The notes under the pieces were generated by a model, which searched no databases, had not been told where the DNA came from, and saw only the letters and a list, made by a program, of their open reading frames with translations. The translations under genes and the position numbers were made by a program. A stretch of 64,000 bases of DNA from NCBI GenBank assembly GCA_024516155.1, contig JAJJXM010000059.1, positions 124,001 to 188,000 on the forward strand. The letters are read 5' to 3'. Source of the stretch: Pyronema omphalodes (Eukaryota > Ascomycota > Pezizomycetes > Pezizales > Pyronemataceae). This document shows positions 1 to 12,113 of the stretch, in pieces (the stretch's first letter is position 1; the number at the start of each line of letters is the position of its first letter).

Positions 1-1559
1 AAATATCACCATCCTTTTGAATTTGGAAAATATCATCTCTGACTTGGCGCTCATCATGGGAACGGAAAGTCTAGCATGCTCAACGCTATTTTGTCAAGGC
101 TGGGAAATCTAGTTACTTGAAGCTGGTGGAATAAGGAGGGTTGAGATACTAGCGGGCTCGGCCACCGATGGGTTCAAATAGGGTTGGATACGTGGTTTAT
201 TTCTGTGTGCACTGGGGGGGGGGGGGGGTCTTGATGTGGGTAAATTGGGTTATATTTATGGAGTCTCTTTAGTGACTAGTCTGTGCATTGTAGTTACCTG
301 AAAAATCGAAATAACTGTGTGATCCGGAATATCGAAATTGTATGAATTACCTGTAACTGGGAATTGTCGGTTCTGTTTTTTTTACTTGGTTTATGATTTT
401 ATTTGGTGAACTGGATATATATATGGTTGCGAGGTCGGTTCAGATGTTGTAGAAAAAAATTGAAGGGGGAAAAATGCTTCCGTATAGCGTAAACCGGTTG
501 TAGTGTGGTACTCAAAGGGCTTTCTTTTATTGTCGTCTTTGATGATGGCAATGCTGGCGTGGGAATCTGGATGTTTGGGCTGGAGACAATTTGTTTTTTT
601 TTCTACGACCATTTTCGTCTGGTGGACGCTGAAGATTCGTTGATATGTCTTGCAGCAGTTGAAAAAAAGATTCGGCAGTATATACGGTATTGAATTTGAA
701 AATGGAGTATTGAATATAGCGCTATAAGTGAAGACCATCCAAATATTACCAAGTGTTATGGTGTTCTCGAAGTTTCACGATGTTTAGATGCTGGAATGTA
801 TTTTAAGCGTTCAAAGAGTTTACAATTTGATATTACGCGCTTACAGCGTGAAGAAATATCTATGTACATAGCGCTAAAAACTGTTTCTCGCGTGCAAAAA
901 CGTTTCAGAAATATTTTAACACCCCCCCTCCCCGCCTTTTTTTTTTTTTACAATTGTAGACAGTCGATTCTTCCGATCAACCAAAAAATTAATTATAAAC
1001 CGTTGAATAAAGAAAGAAAAGTTCTTTCATTCCACAACCCTCGTGTTAATTTCAACCCGCATAAAACCACACATCGGCCATCGTTGCCTTGCGATGCGTT
1101 ACGTTGCGTTGCGTTGCAGGCATGACAGGCCCACACCACAGGCATTGTTCCACGCCAAGCCTTTTTAGCGCTTACGCAATTTTCACCCATCGCACACTGG
1201 GACCATACCGACCGACCACCCCCGCCTCCAGTTGTAGAAGCAACCTTCGTCCGGATCTCACCACAACCTCATTACCCTATCGCGCCCACGCAACGCAACG
1301 TCCACGCACCCCACCACCGACCGACCGACCGACCGACGAACATAAAAAACCATATAAACGCGAACGCAAAAAAAAACCCCCCCCCGTTTCCGCGACGCTG
1401 CGAAAAACGGTCCTGTTACCCGCCCTTTGCGAGTACGAAACTTCTGCAGCAACGGCTATTAAAAAAAAAAAATTTGCTTTGCTTTGCTTCGCCTTCCGTT
1501 GTTTGAAAGATCTACCCCCGTTAAAGAGAAAATAAAATAGAAAAGGGAAAAAGGAATAT
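1..1559. other. Intergenic, upstream of Reb1-like gene
   Basis: I see no supportable gene. The open frames on both strands have low-complexity composition and no recognisable domain. Visible features are a 15-base G run at about 214-228, poly-T/poly-A tracts, a short GCGTTGCGTTGC-type repeat near 1097-1120, and a pyrimidine/CCGACC-rich stretch from 1200 to 1390. The last few hundred bases probably hold the promoter and leader of the gene that begins near 1560, but no TATA box or other factor site stands out. Confidence 0.5.
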
Positions 1560-4355
1560 ATGTCAGACGGTGCCGATACTGCGGTTTTGGTTTGATGCCG
1601 ATATGGGATCGGCTCCTTCGCGAGATTCGCGTCTGGATTTATCGTCGTCTGGTGTGAGCTTCTTCATCAGCAGCAACAACAGCAGCAGGGACAACAGAGT
1701 CAGCAGCTACGAGAGGTCGACGAAAATGAGGTTATGCAATATGCTGCTGCTGCTGAACAGTTGTTAGCTTCTACTACTACTACTGCTGCGAATACTACTG
1801 CTGCGAATACTACTACTGATGCTACAAATTTGGAGGAGAAACAACAAGAGAAAAAGAAGAAAAAGAAGAAGAAAATAAGCATCTACTGGAAGCTGGGGAA
1901 CAAACTACGGATGAGAAATTACAGTCTGCTGAGGATATTTCAATGTCGCTTATTGGACAGCCTGAGGCCCCTGCGGATTCTCTCTTGAATGCTGCTGAAG
2001 AATTAGATGTCGAAACTGAAGTTCTTGTAGAAGCTGGGGAAAAAAAGAAAAAGAGGAGAAAAACATCGTTCAAAGGACGGCGAGGGTGAAACCGATCAAC
2101 AAGGAAGAGTCCAGGAGACTGCGGAAGCTCTTGTGAATTTACGATCCGAAGCCGGGGTTGTACAAGATGAGACTAATGATCAAGAGCAAGTGGATGTTGA
2201 CGAACCTAAAAAGAAGAAGAAGAAAAGATCGAAGAAGCACAGGGAGGTTGATGAGTCTGTAGCTATGGAGGTCGATGAGCATCTCGTACCCAGTCCAATG
2301 GAAACTGCAAATCATGACGTCGATACCTCTGTTATTGCTGATCCCACCGTCACCGCTTTGACAGACGCCCTTTCAAATGTTCCAGACGTTCAACTTCAGT
2401 TGCCTACCGGAAATAACAACATTCCTCAAGCCACTCCTATCGATCAGTCCGGTCTTCAGCATATGGTAATCCCAGATCAACAAATCATTACTGAGCACCT
2501 GGCCGCCCACATGGCAAACACCACCTCGGAGCAACAACCCTCAGAGGACATGCTCGAGCAACGTATTATGACTGAGCTTGCAATGGCTGGTTCTGATGGA
2601 TTCGTCGCTGTGAACCAGAATAATGAGGTTGACCCTGCCGTCGGAAATGCAGCTGCTTCAAACAAGTCCGCCAAGAAGCGGAAACGGACCGACATTCCCC
2701 TCCCCATGAACGAATTGGTGGATCCTCAGTTAATGCAATTGGACGAACAAGCCGCTCTTGTCACAGCCACCGATTTTAACGATCCCAACAACAAGGCCAA
2801 GAAACGCCGTCGGCCTGGTCCTCTTTCCGACGCCATCATCACTCAGGATGTATTAGAAGATGATTCTATCGAAACTGCTGAAAGTGCAGCAAGGAGAGCA
2901 TATAAACGCAAAACTGCCAACCCGGGAGAAGGAAAAATCAGCTGGGGTGCCACACCGAGTGTTTCGTCTCCTGCTATGGTAAACGGCGGTACTTTCAGTC
3001 TCGAGGAACGCCATACCATCGACCTGGCACTGAATGAGTACTGCAGGGTTCATAACATGTCAATGGAGGAGTTGAAGGATCGTGTTTGGGGTAATACAAG
3101 AAAGAAGGATGAGTTCTGGGATACGATTTGCAACGCGGTCCCCAATAGGAGTCGTGCTTCAGTATACAAGCATTTCGTCGATCATGTCATATCTTCCAGC
3201 AGCGAGCCAAATGGACTCCGAATGAGGATGCTGAGTTGGCTTCTCTTGTTGCAGAAAAGGGAAATAAGTGGAAAGACATTGGAGATGCTTTGGGACGAAT
3301 GGGTGAGGATTGCAGAGACAGATACAGAAATTACGTCAAATGTGGTGACAATCGTGGTACGGATCGTTGGTCTGAAGAGGAAGAAGCGCTGCTTAGGAAT
3401 ACCGTCATGCAACATAAAGAGGAGACAAAACAGATCTTCCTTCAAGAAGGCAAGGACCTACCGTCGCCTGAAGAGGAGGACGCTGTCTTGATCAACTGGA
3501 CGGTGTGTCGGATAAGATGGACAACAAGCGATCACGAATCCAGTGTCGGTACAAGTGGAAGAAAATGTTGGCTCAGAAGGAGAAAGTCAAAGCTGCACCC
3601 CTGGGAGTAACCTATGTCGGTGGAAAGAAGAAACGTCTCACATACGACATTAGCGCTATGCTTCCTGGTGATAGACAGTGGTTGTTGACTCAGTATGTAC
3701 CCCCTAGAGCTTTATTCATAACATCACTAACATTCCTAGAATCCGTGACTCCCACGCCACCCAAGAGAACGAGATTCCCTGGGACATGATCGCTAAGTAC
3801 GACAAAGAAGTCGGCATCTGGTAAGCCACCCATAATCCTCCTGCCCCGATAGACTACATACTCACACCACCCAGGACTCACAAAGACCTCAAAAACGCCT
3901 ACAAAAAGTTCCGCGAGCACATCCCACACAAACGCAGACCCCTTAATGAAATCATTAAGCAACTCCTACAAGAACTAGAATCCGAATATACCCCAGAAAT
4001 CCGTAAACAACGCTTCATCCCAAACCCTGACGCTGTCAATATCTCCTCCCAACAATCTCCCCCCGCTGTAACTTCCTTCGAACAACAAATGTTCCAAATG
4101 GTTACCTCGGGTAATCCATCAGGTGTTGATACCGGCGCTCCGGTTGCTCCTATGGTGCCTGGTGTTATGGTTGATCCGTCGTTGATGGAACAGGGAATGG
4201 TGGAACTGCAGAAAATGGCGGGTGAAGCGCTGTGTGCTCATGCTCATTCGAATGGGCTCCGTGCTCAGGAGGCGGAGGATGAGAATGATAGGGAGTTGGG
4301 GAAGAGGTTGAGGGGGTTTATTGATGAGAATTTGGCACTTACTCCTGAGGCTTAG
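1560..4355 (+). CDS. Reb1/TTF1-like Myb DNA-binding protein (frame-broken)
   Basis: This resembles Reb1/Nsi1/TTF-I proteins, which bind rDNA terminators, stop RNA polymerase I and act as replication fork barriers in the nucleus. The N-terminal half is acidic, Gln-rich (from about 1668) and carries several Lys-rich patches. The Myb region runs from about 3040 to 3640, with tryptophans in RAKWTPNEDAEL, NKWKDIGDAL, TDRWSEEEEALL and INWTV, then CRYKWKKM. Two short introns are clear: 3693-3739 (GTATGT, branch CTAAC, TAG) and 3821-3874 (GTAAGC, CAG). Splicing gives the family-typical tail DMIAKYDKEVGIWTHKDLKN and a stop at 4355. One-base frame breaks lie near 1870 and 2050 (A-rich Lys tracts), 3174 (TTT) and 3502; each is restored by one base. 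The first ATG at 1560 meets an in-frame TGA at 1593, so the 5' end (an intron or another break) is unsettled. The family call is firm; the exact orthologue is not. Confidence 0.8.
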
Positions 4356-4389
4356 GCGGCGTCGTGGGGTTTGTAATGGTGTTTTGTTG

Positions 4390-4545
4390 GTTTGGAGGGG
4401 GGGGAGGGGTTGTTTGTTTGTTGGTTGGGGGGGGGGGGGGGGGGCGGGAGGTTTGTTGGCTTGGGGGGCGGGGGGGGGGGGGGTTATGGGTGTTTACGGA
4501 GGGTTTATGGGGGTTTATGGGGGGTTTATGGAGGGGTTCATAGGT
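4390..4545. repeat. G-rich low-complexity tract
   Basis: Just past the Reb1-like stop lies a strongly G-skewed tract. It contains an uninterrupted G run near 4429-4444, another near 4473-4482, and then TTTATGG-type short repeats. Long reading frames over it code only for Gly/Trp/Val low complexity and are not genes. The tract could form G-quadruplexes on the + strand. Confidence 0.75.
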
Positions 4546-4779
4546 TTTTTTGTCATACCTTTCCTTCTTCCTCTTTTTTCTTCTTCATGTTTGTGTTCCT
4601 GTTCCTGTTCCTGTTTCCTTCTTCTTCTTCTTCTTTTCTTTTCTTCTCGTTCTTCTTTGTTCTTTCTTTCTGTGCGCAAACAAAAAAACAGAACTTAATT
4701 AGGGAAAAATAAAAATTTTTTACGGATGCGGCCGTATATGGTTTTTTTTTGTCTTTGGGGATGTTGTTTTGTGTTTTGT

Positions 4780-4850
4780 GGGAGGTGATGGGAGGTGATG
4801 GGAGGAAAGGGAGGTGATGGGAGGTGATGTGATGTGATGTGATGTGGTGT
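4780..4850. repeat. GGGAGGTGAT minisatellite grading into (GTGAT)n
   Basis: Short tandem units of GGGAGGTGAT, one variant carrying GGAAAGG, run into GTGAT pentamers. It belongs to a cluster of simple repeats that fills the 1 kb after the Reb1-like gene. Confidence 0.7.
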
Positions 4851-4956
4851 GTGGCAGGAAAGGATTTCACGAGTGTGTGTGGCTGGAGTATGTCGATATC
4901 TACCCAGGGTACGGCTGGGTGGCTGGAGTATACAACAGCAATCAACACTTCCCATA

Positions 4957-5160
4957 AACCAACCAACCAACCAACCAACCAACCAACCAACCACCATCAA
5001 TCCCAATCCCAATCCCAATCCCAATCCAATCCCAATCCCAATCCCAATCCCAATCCCAATCCCAATCCCAATCCCAATCCCAATCCCAATCCCCAACCAA
5101 CCATCATCATCATCATCATCATCAATCCCTATCTTTCACCCCAATCCCAATCCCAATCCC
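4957..5160. repeat. (AACC)n, (AATCCC)n and (CAT)n microsatellites
   Basis: An AACC tetramer array (about 4957-4992) is followed by about 15 near-perfect AATCCC hexamers (about 4999-5092), a CAT trimer run (about 5102-5122) and a few more AATCCC units to 5160. Read on the minus strand the hexamer is TTGGGA. That resembles but is not the TTAGGG telomere unit, and no TTAGGG unit is mixed in. Long frames across it are repeat translations. Confidence 0.9.
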
Positions 5161-5262
5161 CTATTCTCGTGTATCACATAAAATTGTCGAAGGTTAAAGT
5201 ATAGTTAAAGTACAGTTTAAGAACAGTTGTCGTAACTTGTATAAAATGCTAGAAAACGCTGT

Positions 5263-5322
5263 AGAATTGGAAGAATTGGAAGAATCTGAAGAATCCGAAG
5301 AATTCGAAGAATCTGAAGAAAG
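5263..5322. repeat. 9-bp minisatellite, GAAGAATYN units
   Basis: Six to seven tandem nine-base units of GAAGAATTG, GAAGAATCT, GAAGAATCC or GAAGAATTC. The period of nine would keep a reading frame, but no gene surrounds it. Confidence 0.75.
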
Positions 5323-5350
5323 GCTCCTCGGAATTGTTGTAGGGCTGGTA

Positions 5351-5430
5351 TGATACGGAGTGATACGGAGGGATACGGAGGGATAGGGAGGGATAGGGAG
5401 GGATAGGGAGGGATAGGGAAGGATACGGAA
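5351..5430. repeat. 10-bp minisatellite, GGATAGGGAG units
   Basis: Eight exact ten-base units in register, starting as TGATACGGAG, becoming GGATAGGGAG and ending as GGATACGGAA. Sequence changes run in order along the array, as expected from slippage or unequal exchange. Confidence 0.85.
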
Positions 5431-5440
5431 GGATTTGCTA

Positions 5441-6890
5441 TGGGTTTGTTGAAGGTGTTTGGGGCAGGTGCTTGGGGAATGGTCTTGTTGAAGGTGCTGG
5501 GTATTGTTGTATCGTTGTGTGGAAATTGGAATTTGGAGTACTTACAGTTGCAGATTGTAAGTTGCGGGATGCATGGGTATGTTGTGTTGTTTGAGTATGT
5601 TTTTTGGTTAAAAGAACATACATCTGCAGTGGGTCTGGGGGATTTTCATTTAAAGAGTTGATTGGAGCGACTGGTTTTATGGGTTGGAAGATACGGGTTT
5701 GTGGATGTTATAGTGGGGTGTTGTGGTTGCAGTTAAGCAGGTAAGCATACATTATGCATCTTAATTTTCTGAAGTCTTATTATACCAGGCAAACAGAAGC
5801 GCAATGATATGTACTGTCGACGATACATATTACTCACAACACGCAGGAATGGTATTACTAGCTTTCATTGCAATAATATATGTTCATAACGTTTCTAAAT
5901 ATCCACTCAATTATCAAACAAAAAAATTACAATAAGGGTTCTCAAATGCCACCCGCACCGAAGCAAAAAATCATTTAAAAGGAAGGAAGAACGCCAGAAC
6001 TATATTTTTATATCCATGGTTGGATTAATTCATAATAACTTCTACAGCCATCGAGTCCTTCAGATACAAAATATATTATATACATCAGGTCTCTACATAT
6101 TAAATAAGTCATTAAAAACACAAATAGTATAAAGTGCTTTCTCAATAGCTATCCCCAAACAACAAAAACTCTCTCAAAGACAGGACGCACGCGAGAGATA
6201 TGCTATATCCACGGTTGGATTAACAGACTACTCCTACAACTATCACGTCTCGGGACTTTTGCCGTGGCTAGCCGGTACAATATCCGTGTAGCCTGCCTAT
6301 GCTGGCCACGACTGGACAAATTATGTCGTTCAGGCGCCTGGCATTCAGTCACTGTGAACTCCATTAGTACGACCCTTCATTCAAAGAAGCTGTTTTATGT
6401 ACTTACCATCAATATACATTTGATGAAAGAAATGCTGGCACGACGCAAGCACTATCAAACGAAAGATAGATGCTTCCACCGTCTACACACCCACTGCTGC
6501 ACCATTTGCTGGGATACCCACAGTTTCAGTGGCCTCACAGGGTCGTGCCCGGACGGATGTAATCAACGTCACAACTTGGGCATGTCATGTCGTTAGGACC
6601 CCTCACGTTTAGAAACTGTGAACTCAATTAGTATGCCTCTTTGTTTGAACAAGCTGTCATATCCCTTACCTCATGGACACATGACTTGTGGAATATATGT
6701 TAGCATGAGGCAAGTTTATAAATGTCGAAAATGTGCTTGAAAACAAAAGCACAAAGGCCTTTCGAATTGCCATCTCCCGAGAACAAACAAAGGCATACAC
6801 ATAAATGGCGTCATAAAGCCAGTACTAAATCCGTGTTTGGATTGAATAATAACTCAAAACAAAACAGAATGGGAAAGAAAACGAAATTCA
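5441..6890. repeat. Gene-free region with diverged internal duplications
   Basis: No gene is recognisable. Segments repeat in diverged form. A motif like ATATCCACGGTTGGATTAA occurs near 6010 and 6208, with a weaker copy near 6823. A segment carrying GTGAACTC.ATTAGTA occurs near 6353 and 6616, each preceded by similar sequence containing TGTCGTT. This looks like the remains of an old repeated element with a unit of roughly 200-300 bp. No terminal repeats or target-site duplications are visible. Confidence 0.45.
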
Positions 6891-6892
6891 AT

Positions 6893-7000
6893 GAGCCTAT
6901 TCGAAGTCGAATATAGTAAATAAAGCGGAAAAGACGGGAAATCGAATGATGGTGCAGTGCATCGGCCAAGTGGCCTCATATTCCGTTGGAGCCTTTTGAT
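6893..7000 (-). mobile_element. Fragment of a degraded LINE 5' region (copy a)
   Basis: This piece shares an ordered set of motifs with three other places: ATTCGAAGTCGAAT, then about 60 bases, then GGCCAAGTGGCCTC. The other copies are near 10520-10615, 36290-36420 and 42500-42620. The last two lie just upstream of Gag-like and reverse-transcriptase remnants on the + strand. I therefore read this as a detached 5' fragment of the same LINE, in minus orientation. Confidence 0.5.
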
Positions 7001-8814
7001 GGCTTCTCTCGTCTTGGATAATTGGAATGGCTAATGACCATGGGTATCTGAAGATGAGGGCGAACACAGAGGAAGGGCGAAAGAATACGAAGGGCCGAGG
7101 AGATAAAAAAACCAAGCACAAAGTCGAATAAGGTATCTCGAGTCTGAAATTGTTGTGTGTCGGAAAAAGCACAATCATGAAGGTCATGATCTTGTCAAAT
7201 CTCTGCGGTTATGCGATTGCTATCCATTCAGTAGCCTGAGATGCGTTAGGTTTGACTAGTAATAGCTGGTTCTCTGGAACTGGGAGATACCGATAGGAGC
7301 TAGAAAAGGTCATGAAAAACTGATCGTAAAGAGGCGGGATTATGAGCTACAAGGCAGAGTAAATTGGAGATCTTTCAGTGAGAGGAAGAGATAAAGTTCG
7401 GTGTAGCAAAGTGTAGGAGATAGGAAACTCTTTGGAGAAATGCCTCAAATATATCGGACAATAGGAGTGAAGATTGAGATGATAGGTGCGAATATTGAGA
7501 AAATGGGTGTAAATCGGAAGAGTAATGGAGGAAGAAGGTGTCGAAGCGAAGGATGGATTGATGGAGATACCAGACATGGTGGATGTACCGCGGATGACAT
7601 AATGTCCGTGACACAAAACTCCTCCAAATGTAATTATAAACAATGTTGTGGCGGCGACGAAAGCACATGCCTAACCGGGTAAATTACACAGCTGGTAATT
7701 GTTACATTGGTCATGCATTTCATATTGTTGCTGATTTTTGATGATGTTTCGTTCATTTTTAGTGATGGATCAACGCGTATCGTTTACCCGAGTGCAAACC
7801 TCCATTTCCACTCATGGATCTACGACTAAAGTATCATCTGACACTTCTCTGACGGCTACAAAACCTTCTTTGTATCATCAAGGTTTAGAGACGCATTACA
7901 TGTAATCGAGGATGTTTCACAGCTCAAACGAGAGTAATTCCTTGCGTGGCAAAAAAAGGAATAGAATCACTGTGTAGTTCAGTATCAATGCACAGATCGT
8001 TATGTCGTTAACATATGATGAGAAGTTTCGTTAAATGACTCTAAAAGGGTCCATGTCCATAATGAGAGTCTGCATCCGCGCCGTAACCATGGCGGAACAG
8101 TTGCTTGGCTATGTTGGAATAGTCATAGAGGCACCTTCATGGGTAATAACAAAATGTCAATTCGGAAAGGTGTACATTCTCCCAAGATAAGGATCATTTT
8201 GACTTCTTAACAAACCTATTCTGAAGCAATATGGGAGGTACAAGGTTTATTTTATTCGTGAATCGTGATGTTTATCGCATGTGAATGTTGAGAAACATTC
8301 CTAATTTTAAAGTCACTTTTGGTGTCACTGATCGTTATATTCACGCGATCTTGACACAGTGTAAAAAGAAATAGAGTGTTAAGAATGTTTATGATTAATT
8401 CAAATTACAGACATAGTTAATGAGCGAGTGATTTCGAGTGAACAGAAGTCGAGCAAACACCGGTCAAGGTATTTTGAGCAGTAAGGGAGATTTGGAGGAG
8501 ATGTTTAAGAATTTTATAATAGAGTATATTATAATTCATCGTAATGTTCTTTTCTCCCTAGGAGAGACACAGGTACTTATACCTGAAATTCCATCCGCAA
8601 ATAATAGCCTAATCTGTAAAAGAGGAAGTACATGCGAAAAAGAAAATAAGGAAAGGCATGTTTTCAAGTGCAACAAGAGCAAAGAAGTAAAGAAAATATA
8701 ACACAAACAGACTACATAAGTTAGCATAACACAAAGTGCAAGTATTCCACCCCGCATATATCAAACTTCTTTTCGGTTCCAATAATAGTAAGGATAGTTA
8801 TTCTACAAATCAAC
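7000..8814. other. No recognisable gene
   Basis: Both strands of 7345-7680 are open for about 70-100 codons, but the products have no recognisable domain and mirror one another across strands, which is typical of chance. The rest is AT-rich with many stops. I see no tRNA, tandem array or terminal-repeat element here. Confidence 0.45.
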
Positions 8815-9440
8815 CAGAGTTCAGCACGGACCGGACCGTCACTTGTGGTCTCATCCTATAGTAGGACCAGGACCTGCCATCCTTGAGGCACCATGGACCG
8901 GACGGACCGCGGGTGACCGTGAGGGACCACGACAAGAGTCACGAATGGTCACTCGCGAGCGACCATCTATTACAATGCCATCTTGGCTTGCCCACGATCA
9001 GAAATTCACAGCCATTAGCTGGCAGCCAGATGTGGCTCTTACAAGCCTTTTGCTTACCGAGGAACATCAGGAACATGCCAGGAATGCGTCTGTCCTGTGA
9101 GCTACCGGGTTCAACAGGGTTGCTGTCTAACGTTGGTGTAAGGAGGTCACTGTTAAGTGTTGACAAACCAGAAGAGATTGTGCTTTGGCTATCCAATATA
9201 TCCTTTTCGAATGAAAACGACTTTTTGGGAGGACAGTCTTATTTTTCTGCTTCTTTCCAGAACAGGTGTAGAGGACGACGGTGAGGACATTATGATATTT
9301 TTGCCGTGCTGGGAATCGAGTGATGGCTGTTGATGTTTGACTTCCAGCGGCAATGAAAGAAGTTGAAAATTCTTGCAAGTAGAAGATGAAATGTGAAAGA
9401 TAGAAGGAATATTTATATGCGCTCTTTTCTTTCACGATTT
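8815..9440. mobile_element. GC-rich hAT-like element, older copy (right end not found)
   Basis: The left end CAGAGTTCAGCACGG matches the right terminal repeat of the element at 25536-26409 (CAGAGTTCGGCACGG as reverse complement). The interior GGACCGGACCGTCAC, CACCATGGAC and GGTCACTCGC blocks match its left part. The segment from about 9230 to 9430 (AACAGGTGTAGAG, GGCAATGAAAGAAGT, AAATTCTTGCA) matches 25920-26100. Starting with CAGAG is typical of hAT terminal repeats. No transposase is visible, so the element is non-autonomous. I could not find its right end or a flanking duplication. Confidence 0.55.
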
Positions 9441-11494
9441 ACCTCAGTCATTCACAGTAGGATGAGCGACCACCGAAGAAAGCATTTCCGTCTCTTCACG
9501 ATCTACGATAAATATTTCTTTTAGCCGGGATATAACTCGACGAAACAACATCAACTATTCGCTGCGCACGCTGAATCCAATTGGGACTATTATTCCAACG
9601 GGTTCCGAGTAGGGCTGGCTTCATGTTTGGGTCCAATGCCACAGCAACAACATTTACCGGAGGGTCATTGGTAAGACTGAAGTATTTGTACATTGCATAT
9701 TACGGTTCTCAAGTGTTAACTGTCACCTTCCGCTTGATACAACAGTTTAGCCCTCTCTAGGCCCGGGAGAGACTCGTCCGTTGCAGGTAAGATCTTGCCA
9801 ACTGAAACTGCTGAATCATTGCCCATAAGGCATAGCTGGTTTAGTTCGAAGAGAACCTGGGGCAGGTTGTACACAGGCAAAGTATGACCTTCCTGGCATG
9901 AATCCGACTTGATGATCGACAATATGTAATCGAAGTGGCGATGTACCTATTTATTGATAATCGTCGTAAAGAGTTTGTATATAGACTCTGTCATTGATAA
10001 TGGGCGATAATTTCTTTTGCCTGTTTTGTCACCATTTTTCTACAATAACCTAATAACTTCAATTGTTTACTTTCAAGAATTGTGACGTCGTGTTTTTTAG
10101 GTTGAAGAAGAATGACCATAACTGTTCTGATACCCTCTCAAAAAACGAAACCTGGACTTTCAGTTGACTCGGGAACTTTGTAAAAGTCGTACGGTATTCC
10201 TGCACCCCCGAATAGGACTTGCTCATTTCCATAGTTGGATTATATAAAGCACGTCTTCTCTCGTGACCGGGCCTTGATTATTAAATTTCCATGTGGGATA
10301 CTTTGGAAGAGTCGTTTTTATTGTTCAGCGCCGTGATAATCCGTCAAGGGTGAAGTCAAGGACAGCACCACGTGGTTGTTATGCAAGGGTCGCGGGGTTT
10401 AGGGGTTGGAATTGGAAGATGGTATCCTCTGCTCTCATGTTAAACGTAGGAATGTGGGTAAATAAAGTGTTGAAATCAGTTGATATTAATATGGAAAATC
10501 GATGTCGATAGCATATTCAATGATTCAGGATTTTCGAAGTCGAATTTAATGATTCCATGGGATAGAGAGGGAGAATCCGCTGATGATGCAGCGCACCGGC
10601 CTGGTGGCCTACTGATCTGCTGGGCCCATTAAATGAGTAGTGACATATTGGAGGACGGAATTATAGGATTCTTATATAAGATAAATCCTACCATGAAAAG
10701 CACCCCCTGGATAGGACGTTGACCCAAGCAATGTCGGTGTCGAAGAATGTACACAAATTACCCTACAAGCTACTCACAGGAGAAAGCAAGGGGCCCAACC
10801 AAGATACAAACAGCTGTGTAAGGGGTCTCATGATTAAAAATCCCTCTATCAAAAATGAATATCTCCTGCAGTCTATACGGGTGGTGGGACGATGTATCGT
10901 ATTCCTGCACGCGGGTAGTTACCAAGCGTGTTTCCGTCGAAAAAATCAACATCAAAAAAGCCTCTAAGAAATCACATTTTGTACCTCCGAAGGCGGGAAT
11001 GCTGTCGAAAGGCTGGTGGGCAAAAGTTTCGACGCTAGCTAGTTTGCCAGATTGCAGGAATAAAAAAGCAAATGATGTCCGATAACAAGGATTGATGCAT
11101 TGATTTGCATTTACACTGAGGGGAGGGGGGGGGGGGGGGGGGGGGGGGCGTTCAAACCCACACCACCACGCCTTGCCTTTCGCCCCTGCCGGCCAGAACT
11201 CAGTGCGGACATTACGTGGTCTTTCATACTGATAACAGATTTTGTAGTCAACACATTTACAGTTTGACGCGCGTGAGATTTGGTGGGCCGCCTGATCCCG
11301 CGCTATCTTAGTTGGAGGCAACTTGATTGCGTTGTCATAGCAACGCTGAGTGGCAGTTGCTGAGTTACAAAAGATTATGAAGGAGGGAAAAAACCGGTCG
11401 GCTTTCAGCACTCGGGCCTCTGCGATGAGCGTTGCCGCACATGGAAAGATGGTTTTCTTATATTGTATATATAGGAACAGCGGGCAAGATATAT
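9441..11494. other. Gene-free region with LINE fragment (copy b) and a long G run
   Basis: No gene is recognisable. At about 10500-10615 lies a second detached LINE 5' fragment in minus orientation (ATCGATGTCGATAG, TTTCGAAGTCGAATTT, CACCGGCCTGGTGGCC). A G run of about 24 bases ends at 11148. Frames spanning that run encode proline or glycine strings and are not genes. Confidence 0.45.
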
Positions 11495-11567
11495 GGTTTC
11501 ATGGTGTAGTTGGTTATCACATCAGTCTAACACACTGAAGGTCCCCAGATCGAGCCTGGGTGAAATC
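11495..11567 (+). tRNA. tRNA-Val (anticodon AAC)
   Basis: A complete 73-base cloverleaf. Acceptor strands GGTTTCA and TGAAATC pair with one G-U. The anticodon stem TCAGT/ACTGA closes the loop CTAACAC, giving anticodon AAC for valine GTT codons. The T stem CCCAG/CTGGG closes ATCGAGC. No intron is present. A T-rich run directly downstream (after ATCATC) is a plausible RNA polymerase III stop. The same 73 bases occur at 17179-17251 on the other strand. Confidence 0.95.
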
Positions 11568-12113
11568 ATCTTTTTTTATTTTTCGACTGCCATGTATTTG
11601 GGATTACTCATGGTTTTGGAGTCAGGATATTCATTTTCACCGATTTCTTTTTGCAGTTGATCCTTGAGTGTTCAGTTGACAACTTTCGCTGGTGCAATTC
11701 GCATGGAAAGCACTATCTATCACTTGATCTTTGTTAACTACCGACCGAGTCAGCAGTGGGCGGCTCAAAGTGTATGCATAGGCAGATGGGGGTGTTATTA
11801 TTACCTTCAACTAAGACACGAGAAATTGAACATTTGTGTAAGGTAGTATCTTAAGATAAATATCGACTATGCAATTTGCGTGTAGTATGTGACCGGCGGA
11901 AAGGCTGCAAGAGTTAGGCGGTAACTTCGACAATACCGCGTCAACCGGATCCCGTGCAAAGCATTTACGAAAGAAAAATACAGTTTCAGTATCAAAATGG
12001 GCGATGGATATTTGCTATAATATTGCTATGTGATTATCTGCTGTGGCGGAGCACCTTATGCTGCTTTCTACATACGCCGTCTGTACAGTGTGACCAAATA
12101 CCATGAGAACTTG
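11568..12113. other. Spacer between tRNA-Val and Gag-like gene
   Basis: No gene is recognisable. The first bases hold the T-rich probable stop of the tRNA gene. The last part leads into the shared 5' leader of the Gag-like gene at 12264. Confidence 0.4.

Noticed and set aside
4321..4712. Two long overlapping open frames after the Reb1-like stop
   Set aside because: Products are Gly/Val/Phe/Ser low complexity translated from the G-rich tract and pyrimidine repeats; no domain.
4999..5160. Interstitial telomere
   Set aside because: The unit is TTGGGA, not TTAGGG, and no canonical units are mixed in.
4553..5204. Long open frames on both strands over the AACC/AATCCC repeats
   Set aside because: They translate the tandem repeats in each frame (GIGIGI, NPNPNP, SQSQSQ) and have no other content.
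10770..11411. 213-codon minus-strand frame
   Set aside because: It runs through the 24-base G run (poly-Pro) and has no recognisable domain or family member in the window.
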